Shown one piece after another: positions 56,330-64,000 of a DNA stretch of 64,000 nt (within the stretch, counting starts at the first letter, position 1; every line of letters starts with the position of its first letter). This stretch comes from Cryphonectria parasitica EP155. Taxonomy: Eukaryota; Ascomycota; Sordariomycetes; Diaporthales; Cryphonectriaceae. Below the pieces are notes generated by a model, which searched no databases, was not told the origin of the DNA, and saw only the letters and a list, made by a program, of their open reading frames with translations. The translations under genes were made by a program, and so were the position numbers. The stretch lies in assembly GCF_011745365.1 (NCBI RefSeq), contig NW_024468917.1, positions 1,860,001 through 1,924,000 of the forward strand. The letters are read 5' to 3'.

Positions 56330-57310
56330 ATGGGTTCAGCACGAGAAGACATGTCAACGTGCAAGAACATCGTCATCACCGGTGCGGCGCGAGGCATCGG
56401 CAGGGTAACTGCGCGCCACCTGGCGTCGCTGGACCACAACATTTTCCTCATCGATATTAACGAGCCGGAGCTGATCTACACGGCGACAGAACACATCCCC
56501 AAGATTCTAGCTGAGCAGCAACAGCAACAACAACAGCATCCGCCAGGAGGTCTCATAGGTTACATGGCCTGTGACCTGCGAGACCCAGCCGCCATAACCT
56601 CGACAATCCAGCATGCAGCCACCTTCTTCCCAGGCGGGGAGATCGACGTACTCATCAACAATGCCGGCATCGCGAGGGCCCGTTTTCAAGAGAAACGCAC
56701 CATGGAAGATCCAGCGGTGCTCGACGACTGGATGGCCTACCTGTCCACCAACCTCACCGCCCCCTTCCTCGTCAGCCAGGCCTGCATCCCCTTCATGAAG
56801 ACCAGAGCCGGCGAGCAGCCTTCGCAGGCAGACGAGGCTGTGATCCGACCTGAGGCTGCGCAGGCCGCTGCGGGCTTTATCCCGGAGAGTATCCGCCGCG
56901 GCTTTGCCCGGCCTGAGCGCCAGAGCAGGTGTATCATCAACATCTCGTCGTTTCGCGCAAAGCAGTCAGAGCCCAACTGCGAGGGCTACGCCGCCTCCAA
57001 GGCCGGCATCCTCGGCCTTACACAGGCCATGTCCATCTCTGGCGCGCAGTGGGGGATCAGGTGCAACACTATCCTGCCCGGCTTCACCTTTGTGGATCAC
57101 GAGTGCAGAGAGGCAGATGAGGCACCCGAGAAGATGTGGTGGACCAAAGGCATCGATGGGGCTCGACATCGGCATCATCCAGTAGGACGCATTGGGTACG
57201 GCGAGGATGTGGCAGAAGCCATCGTCTGGCTCATCTCGGCTGGATTTGTGACTGGACAGGAGATTGTGATTGATGGCGGTGTCAACAAAGTCAAACATGC
57301 GTCTGCATAG
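56330..57310 (+). CDS. Short-chain dehydrogenase/reductase
   Basis: NAD(P)-dependent oxidoreductase of the classical SDR type, 326 residues, no intron. The cofactor motif is TGAARGIG (17-24), and LIDIN at 40-44 places an acidic residue at the end of strand 2, favouring NAD(H). NNAG is at 110-113, catalytic N141, serine S206 or S207 in NISSF, and Y220-A-A-S-K224. The C-terminal substrate loop follows LPGFTFVDHE. There are two insertions relative to a minimal SDR: seven glutamines (63-69) in an EQQ...HPP loop, and about 35 residues (160-198, GEQPSQADEAV to RPERQ) before strand 5. An ATG seven codons downstream (M8) is an alternative start. The substrate cannot be told from the sequence. The gene converges with the Argonaute gene. 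Confidence 0.9.
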   Translation: MGSAREDMSTCKNIVITGAARGIGRVTARHLASLDHNIFLIDINEPELIYTATEHIPKILAEQQQQQQQHPPGGLIGYMACDLRDPAAITSTIQHAATFFPGGEIDVLINNAGIARARFQEKRTMEDPAVLDDWMAYLSTNLTAPFLVSQACIPFMKTRAGEQPSQADEAVIRPEAAQAAAGFIPESIRRGFARPERQSRCIINISSFRAKQSEPNCEGYAASKAGILGLTQAMSISGAQWGIRCNTILPGFTFVDHECREADEAPEKMWWTKGIDGARHRHHPVGRIGYGEDVAEAIVWLISAGFVTGQEIVIDGGVNKVKHASA

Positions 57311-57734
57311 TTATGTTACCAGTAAATGGCTGATGCTGTTCAAGTTTGTTATCCACAGTCAATCGTAATAAACAGAGGCAAGTCACTTGAGTACAACCTG
57401 ACTCAAGATGTACATTATCGAACACGAAGAGTGTATTAGCAAATACTCTTGAGGCACAGTCGAGCAATCAAGTTTTCGAGAAAAGAACGCAACATTCATT
57501 GAACCCACACACAATCTCAGAACTATGAAAGCAATATCAGGAAATTACCCATGTTTGGAATCCCTATCGAAAGTAAGGCCACAGTGGAACCCCCCCCCCC
57601 CCACCCCACATAATTGTTCCGATCCTACGAGGGCCGACTTTCTCTGATGCTTCTCACGTAGCAACAAAACCATCCCTCACCCAGCATAACAAAAATGGTG
57701 AATTTTTGTTCTCTTTCTTTCGACCCTCCCTACC
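57311..57734. other. Convergent 3' flanks of the SDR and Argonaute genes
   Basis: A 424 bp space between two convergent genes, with 13 C residues at 57590-57602. No gene is visible. Confidence 0.6.
57590..57602. repeat. Poly-C tract, 13 bases
   Basis: Thirteen C residues between the convergent SDR and Argonaute genes. Confidence 0.9.
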
Positions 57735-60700
57735 TTAGATGTAGATCATCCTGGCCTTCAAGTTATCGTGCGTCTCCATCTCCCTCTGCAGCCGTCGCAT
57801 GTCTTCGTCCGTGAGCTCGCTGGACTCAGTGATTCTGCGGGAGAAGATGCCACCAGACGCCTCCGACGCTTCGAAAGCACGCAGGTAGCACCCAGCCCGC
57901 TCGCACAGGATGTCGGCGTAGTAAGCAGGTGTGCAGATGCCAACGGCACGAGTGGCCCGGCCGAACGCGTAGCAGAGGCTCTGAGAGACCTCCTGCAGGA
58001 CGTCGGCTGCGGTGGGTTTGCTATTCGCGGGCTTGTACCAACGAAAGATCTCATCGTGCACCACGGTGTAGAACCCAGGCCGCGCGTGGCCTTTGATGGC
58101 GCTGTGTGCCTGCAGGTAAAAGTTCCAGGACGCGAGCTCCGTGATGCCGCTGTCCACCACCAGGCCAGCCTCGCAGTTAAATGTCTTGTCGCATGCGCCA
58201 TCGGCGCCGGGTGCAAAACGCGTGTGGTGGCGCTTGGCGACGATGACGATGGTGATCCGAGGAAGGCCCATCCCCTGGCTGGCCGGCGGATAGACAGCCT
58301 GGCAGGCTGCCCGGAGGAGTGGCAGCTCGTGCTTGCGGACCTCCTGGTGTTGGCCTTCAGAAACGCCGTCGCGATAGACGAGAATGTTCTCTGGTAAGGT
58401 TCCGTTGTTGGCTTGCTTCCACTTGTTGAGACAGGCGATGAGCATAGGCTCGAGGTCCGAGACCATCTCTTGCCGCTTCTGCTGTACCTGGAGCACTCCG
58501 GGCCATTGGGCAACGTGCCTATCTACAGTGGCTACCATACCCGCCACACTGGGCATTCCACCCCTGGTTTGGTCTGTCGAGGGATGAATCACATCAATAC
58601 CGACTAGCATCGTCTTGCCCTCGGAGATGAAGTGTAGGCCAGAAGTGATGCGCTGAGTTACCAAGGCACGAAATGATTAGCATGAGAATGACTTGCTATA
58701 CTTAACGATCCGGATCGTACAGTGAGGAAATGATTGCAACTCACCTGGTTCATTCCTCCAAGCTTCAGGTTGACCTTGAGAGCCTCATTTCCAAGATATT
58801 GGCTCTGGTATCTGGGGTCGCGTTCCTTCAAAGTCTTGTCAACGGAAACAACTGTCATCACTCCCAGCTTGACATCTGACAAGTACTTGATTCGATCATA
58901 GAGCAACTTGGAGCCAGCAGGGACGATGACCCACACAAGGTCCTTGCCCCTGAAGGCTTCCAGGGAGGTCTCGAGCGCAGGATCATTTTGGTTCTGCAGA
59001 ATGCACGCGCGTGCTATGTCTCGGCCGTCTTGGGACTTATTTAGTCGAATCCCATAGGAGAGCATGGCGTCTTGAAATTCCATCACGGTCGGTAGAAATG
59101 TGTTGATAGACTCATAGGCGGGGTTTTGACCCGCGATTCTCACATACACCCAGCCCCAGGATTTGGTCGCGTTATTAGGACAGCTGAGCTTCTGGCCCAT
59201 AAGGTTCCATGATGCCCTGGCAACATTGAGAGTTCTGTCCCCGTACACGAGGCGAGGTTTGTTGAGAGTACGACCTCTAACACGTGACAAGTCATCGGCA
59301 TCGGACTTCATGAATTCTTGGTTCTTTTTCTGTGATTCGAAACACGTTCGTGGTCAGAAATCTTTTATCTCACAGCAAATCAAAATGCGAGCTGATGGTA
59401 CTCACTAAGACGGAATCGGGGTCGTCAGAGAAGCCGACAGCCTTGAGGCCATACTCTGTGAGCAGCCGGAAGTTCTGAATGGGGTTGTTGCAGGTGAACT
59501 TGATCATATTGCTTGTCTGCTTTGAGCTTAGGTTCGCAAATTTCACCGGCTGACCAGCTGGAACGCCGCAGACCTCTGGTGGCAAGTAAATTGGATGTTC
59601 GTGGGAGCCAATATTGATCACGGGCAAGTCTGGCCGCTGTAGTCGAATGCCATATTGCTCTTTGGATATCTCGATGTCAGGACACTTTATAGTCTAGAAA
59701 TTGCGACATGGAGGGACACAGGATAGATATGAGAGGGGGTTTATGAAGCGAAAGTGACGAGGGAATACGAATATAATCACTCACTTTCAAAATATTGGTA
59801 GACAGTGAACCAGCCATCGTCGGTGGAGAACTTGACATTTTTCGCTCCGGCGCCGAAAAACTTGACCTGTGGTGGTGACTTCTTCGAGGTGTCGCCAGCC
59901 TTGGGCGTGCCGTCCTCGGGCGAAGCAAGACCAAATATCTTTCTCGTGGGAAAGACTTCTTGCCCTTGCTTGTTGCGTTTCTTCAGGAACTTCTTCTGAA
60001 TTCGCAAGCCCCTGAGCAATCTCTCAATGTGGTAATTGTCTGTGGAACCGAAAGCTGAGATCAAGGACGCCAGGTTACCACCGGGAGCTTCGTAGAAGGC
60101 GCTGTAGGCCACACTGACGTTAACGAGGGGTCGAAGACGGGCAGGTCTGACGCTCGCAAAGAACCCTTGGTACACGGCCACACCTTCTCCCAGGGCCTGA
60201 GTCTTGCTCGCGGGGCCAGAAATGGGAAAAGTCTTGTTTCCCACTGTGAGCAGGCTGTTGTTGCGCCTGAAGTAGTGAAGGAACAGGGTCTGCAAGGCAT
60301 TGATCATGGCGTCTTTGTGCTCGTACGGCATGGCAGAAGGCTCTCCGAGATGGGCCAGGAAATCTTTAATCGAGAGGATGTGGCTCAGGTGGACGTCTAC
60401 ATGGTAGATCTCCGCACCTGACTTGGCTTCGTCTTCATCCTCTGCAAAATATTTGACATTGTACTTGGCATTATCCTCTTGCTTCTGCCTTACAATGACT
60501 GCCCTGAAATCTGTGGCTGCTCCGCCAAGATTGTTCTGCTGAAAGAGAAGCTTGATTACTCGTTCGGCCTTACGACCCACAGCCTTGGGTTCTATGTCGA
60601 CCTTGTACTTGTATAAAACCGCCTCAGGAGTCAGGTATAAGGGGACATAGTTTGCTTGTACTATGATTGGGGTTCCCTCAGCGCCATAGGATGGTCGAGG

Positions 60701-60975
60701 AGGCAATGAATCGCCACTAATGCTCAACTGGCTGAGACTTAGCTCGGCTGCAGATGAGCTGCCAGCATTGCCGGTGTTTTGGGTGGATGAAGGAGCAGGG
60801 CTTCCGCTGGGGCTGTGTTGATATGTCAGATGGTTTGTACTCCAACCAGTATTGGGCACACCAGCAAACACAGGAGAACATACAGGGAGTTTCTTGGTGG
60901 TTGAGGATGTCGGCTGGAGCCACGGCTGGAGCCACGGCTTGAGCCGCGACCAGATGACTTACCACGCCTGGGCAT
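57735..60975 (-). CDS. Argonaute (QDE-2/AGO-like)
   Basis: RNA-silencing effector that binds small RNAs and cleaves matching transcripts. Exons 60975-60884, 60812-59785, 59659-59406, 59329-58745 and 58652-57735 give 958 residues. The N-terminus is basic with three tandem GSSR units preceded by RG. The N and linker domains are followed by PAZ (WFTVYQYFEKQYGIRL to DLPVINIGS), MID, and PIWI. The PIWI active site is complete: D673 (GIDVIHP), E715 (RQEM, likely glutamate finger), D748 (YRDGVSEGQ) and D900 (PAYYADIL), a DEDD tetrad as in QDE-2. Slicer activity is therefore likely. Exon 2 to 3 uses a strong GTGAGT donor and an AAAG acceptor without a pyrimidine tract, chosen because it alone restores the PAZ frame. 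Exon 1 is short; its GTATGT donor and CACAG acceptor fit well. Confidence 0.95.
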
Positions 60976-62109
60976 GATGTATGTTGGTTGATGAAGTTAC
61001 CTGCCAGATGAAAAAAAGATAAATCAGCATACAATTGACTACAAGAAAATCAGGTTGATGGCACCGAGACGACGCACTGTAAATGCTGTTGATGGTGGGT
61101 TTGCTGAGGAAGGCAAGAAATAACGAAGGGGGCCTGGCAAAAAGCTGTTTAAATAGTAAAGGCAAACGGAGAATTTTGGGTGACTTGGTGATTTGCATGT
61201 GGGTAACTTAAGGATTGCAGTGACGAGAATAAAGGGAGAATGTAGAGGACATGCAGGATCAATGACAGTGACAAAATATACAGTGATTAGGTCTGGAGCT
61301 CTCCAGGATTTCTCTGAGAAATAATGGAGATTCTCCTAATCTGGTCGGCTTCTTTGGAGTTCCTGGGTTGTTTGAGTGGTATGATGATCAGAAAAACAAG
61401 CAATTCCTCAAACATGATGACAAGCAGGCAGAGGCAAGTAGTCTACTTGTAAATGAAATTAAGAACGTTCCTTGTTTATGATTTAATCACTAGGGGCATT
61501 GAGACTTGCAATAGTACAAGAAGTCACAAACAGAAGACAAGAAAGCATATAACTTTGTCCAAAATTTATGTATCATGGCTGCAGAGAAGGCTACCCAACC
61601 AAGAAAAGTGCAAAAGATGGTGTATTGGGGGGAAAGTCCATTCAGAAGTGCTGCAATAGGATATTGTAGACCGGTAGTAGATTAAACATTCAGTGAACAA
61701 TCGGTGATTAATGAGAGATCTACTGCTCTCGACTCATTTGATAGTATCATCTTGGTTAAATAATCAGAGCCCCCTCCCAACAACAGCCGCAGGCTGACTC
61801 TCTAAGTACTGAGGCAGAATACCAATGACCCAAGACATGTGTTGTTCATTCTGGATACTCTACTCGATGTGAAAGCCACATCTTCCTCAGCTCGCAATAC
61901 TATAAGCACAGAAGCATAGCAGCGTCTTTGTTTACAACACAGCAGATCCTCTGAATACATGGCTGGACAACTCAGGACCATGATGTGCCTGTTCGATCAG
62001 ACTGATCAACAGACAATCTCCCAGCCAACAGTACTGTCAAGGTACAGTGAAGGTTCAGGTCTGGCTCCTCTTCCCCTCCTGCCTTGACAATGATGTGATC
62101 CTGCCATGC
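60976..62109. other. Intergenic region between the transporter and Argonaute genes
   Basis: Holds the Argonaute promoter and the transporter's 3' flank (both genes are on the minus strand). The DNA is AT-rich without a coding frame. Confidence 0.55.
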
Positions 62110-63469
62110 TCAGGCCTGGCCCCTGTGATGAGAAGCACGAGCAGCCAATCTCTGAGATCGTCCCTTTACGGTGCTAGAGAGGTCCCCCACCGGCAGGGAG
62201 ATGGGGAAATCCACAGACTCGAGAATGATAGCCAAGAAGATCCACCAGCCAAACATACATGCCATAAAGGCAAAGGCGCCAGCAGCCTGAAGGAAGTGAG
62301 AGTATTGGTTAGCAAAGTAATTACTTTTTTCTTCTTGCGGTCCCCCTTCCCATGAAGAAGCCTTTGCATGGTGTGGTCATATTATTGGAAGGCTTACAAT
62401 TATGAATTTTCCTGCCGTGGCAGCATTGCCCGTATAGTCTTCAGCAAGATACCAATAGGCAGACGTCAACATGGTAAACGTCAGGAACAACGTGAAGAAG
62501 ATGAAGACGAAGCAGATGTTGGTGCGGACGGAGGCGAGGAGGAAGCAGAAGCACACGACGGCCATGAAGACTTGGAAGAAGCCTGGTCAAGAGACAAATC
62601 AGTATGTCAGATATTATTCTCTAGTTTATACATACAAGACAGAGTTGTTCATTTGTTGTCCGTGGGAGGCAGTGGGGGAAAGATCAGAATAGAAGGTGAC
62701 TGACCAAACGAAGCATTAAATCCTTGCGTCTCAAGTCCTGTTGCTGCCGGTTGTCCGGTGGCGGCATAAGAGGAATACGCAGCGAAGGCTGGGTTGAGGG
62801 TACCCGCAAAGGTGAGCCAAAAGGCGCCGAAGGTGACGAAGACGACGCAAGGGAAGCTGTTGCCGAGCACCCATTCAAGAATCCCGCCGAGGATCATAAG
62901 GACGCCGCCAAAGAAGAAATAGTCGGGACTATGTAGTGTCTCGTCAGCTTTATATTCTTTCCACGTGTAGTACCTCTCAATATATTTTTCTCCCTCATTG
63001 ATCTATCTACCAGAAGTAGGTAGCGACCAACATTGCCAGGAAAAAGTCTGCTTACATTCCTACGGCACCAGTACTACTCGCGCCTCGCCATCCCATAAGC
63101 GAGCAGGATAGGGGGCTGAGACTGAGAAGGAACCCGACGAGGCCACTAGAGAAAAGACACAAGTCGTTAGTCAAAGTGATTACCTCCAAAGAAAGCGCAT
63201 GATGGTGGAGGATAGTGACAGTATGAGGGCGTAGTATAGGTATTTTACATTGGCGTCGGGTTTCCAAAGGTCCTCCTCAACTCCCCGTTGACCTCATTCT
63301 TGGGTGATAGGTACAGCTTCTCGAAGAGCTCAGCCGAGATGGAGACGGCGCCAGTCGTCTTGGCTCTGTTCAGAGCATATTCGACATCATCGGTATGGTC
63401 GTAGCTACTGTCCTCGGCGATCTCGACCTTGGAGGGCCTTCGGCCGTTCTGGGGGATGGTGGCTGCCAT
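62110..63469 (-). CDS. GPR1/FUN34/YaaH family membrane transporter (acetate/ammonium)
   Basis: Six-helix plasma membrane protein of the acetate uptake transporter family (yeast Ato1/Ady2, Yarrowia Gpr1, Aspergillus AcpA). Exons 63469-63249, 63145-63056, 62928-62705, 62582-62398 and 62286-62110 give 298 residues. The family signature NPTPIGLVGF is formed across the first splice junction. Helices include YFFFGGVLMILGGILEWVLG, VVFVTFGAFWLTFAG, VFMAVVCFCFLLASV, FVFIFFTLFLTFTML and FAFMACMFGWWIFLAIIL. The soluble N-terminus of about 70 residues is acidic and holds likely phosphorylation sites. The C-terminal tail follows the last helix for about 35 residues. Substrate (acetate, or ammonium export) is inferred from the family. 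Confidence 0.93.
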
Positions 63470-64000
63470 TGAGATGGAGAGGTGGAAAGGACGGAATAAT
63501 AATAAGAACAAGATGTATAACTTGAAGAGAACCAGCTATCCAAAGGATGAGTACAGGCCAAGACCTAAAAGAAAGAGCATCGAGGGCCACCTAGGTAGAC
63601 CACCAAGAGTGGGATAGGTCCACCTTAATGAGTTTTTCTGGATTGTGGTGCATCACTCCTGTTGCCCCCCATCACACATACACTCGCACGCTCTCTTCCT
63701 TCGGGGAAGTCATCCCATCCCTTCGTCGGTGCTGCCTGACACACTAGATCTAGATCTACCACGTATCCGGTCTACATACCTAGTAAAAAGAACCACCCAC
63801 ACGTCCCCTTCCCCCGTCCTAGTCGAAAGCCTCAGCGGGGAAAAAGCTGAGCACCAAAGTACCCCACAGAGGAGGATGCCGATTGGTGTTCATCTTTGGC
63901 TCCTCTGGAACGTAGTGAGCTCCCCGAGAGTAGGTGGAGGAAGAAGGGGTGGTGAGGAGCGGTTCCGAGAAACAAAAGCCCTGGCAGTGCGCGCGTCTAG
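63470..64000. other. Upstream region of the transporter gene, right edge
   Basis: Presumed promoter of the transporter gene. It contains an overlapping CTAGATCTAGATCTA repeat near 63745 but no coding frame or clear TATA box. Confidence 0.5.

Overview
The window is nuclear DNA of a filamentous ascomycete (Pezizomycotina, probably Sordariomycetes). The evidence is short GT-AG introns of about 55-165 nt, many with a CTRAY-type branch site, long intergenic regions with pyrimidine-rich leaders and microsatellites, and gene families typical of this group: a Ste7-type MAPKK, a QDE-2-like Argonaute, a PTH11/fungal-rhodopsin membrane protein, a GH5_7 mannanase and a GPR1/FUN34/YaaH transporter. I see no ribosomal RNA, tRNA, CRISPR, operon or intact transposon.

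Left third (1-26.6 kb): the 5' part of a fungal protein of unknown function (minus, running off the left edge); the elongation factor SPT6 (minus, 4 exons); a mating/invasive-growth MAP kinase kinase (plus, 4 exons); a HAD phosphatase (minus, 3 exons); a large BRE4-like membrane protein (plus, 3 exons); an ankyrin-like protein without introns (minus); an Osh3-type oxysterol-binding protein with GOLD, PH and ORD regions and an FFAT motif (plus, 3 exons); and coatomer epsilon-COP (plus, 3 exons).

Middle (26.6-48.1 kb): a Pyp1/YNL010W-like polyol-phosphate phosphatase (plus, 2 exons), a seven-helix rhodopsin-like protein (plus, 2 exons), two small serine-rich proteins (84 aa plus, 101 aa minus), a secreted beta-mannanase (minus, 3 exons) and a phosphatidylserine decarboxylase of the Psd2 type (minus, 5 exons). 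Several 1.8-3.6 kb stretches hold only microsatellites and homopolymers.

Right third (48.1-64 kb): a 6.3 kb gene-poor stretch, a Ras-like GTPase without a CAAX box (plus, 2 exons), a short-chain dehydrogenase (plus, no intron), an Argonaute (minus, 5 exons) and an acetate-transporter-family membrane protein (minus, 5 exons).

The genes form no obvious pathway cluster. Several deal with membrane lipid and vesicle traffic (OSBP, epsilon-COP, PSD2, BRE4-like), others with signalling (MAPKK, Ras-like, rhodopsin-like). I rebuilt the splice structures by hand from reading frame, splice consensus and family alignment; exon limits in the evidence fields are predictions. I do not find a convincing new multi-gene system. 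The points most worth checking are the unknown family at the left edge, the two small conserved-looking proteins, the Ras-like protein, a frame-changing optional intron in the MAPKK, and the many long poly-C/poly-G tracts.
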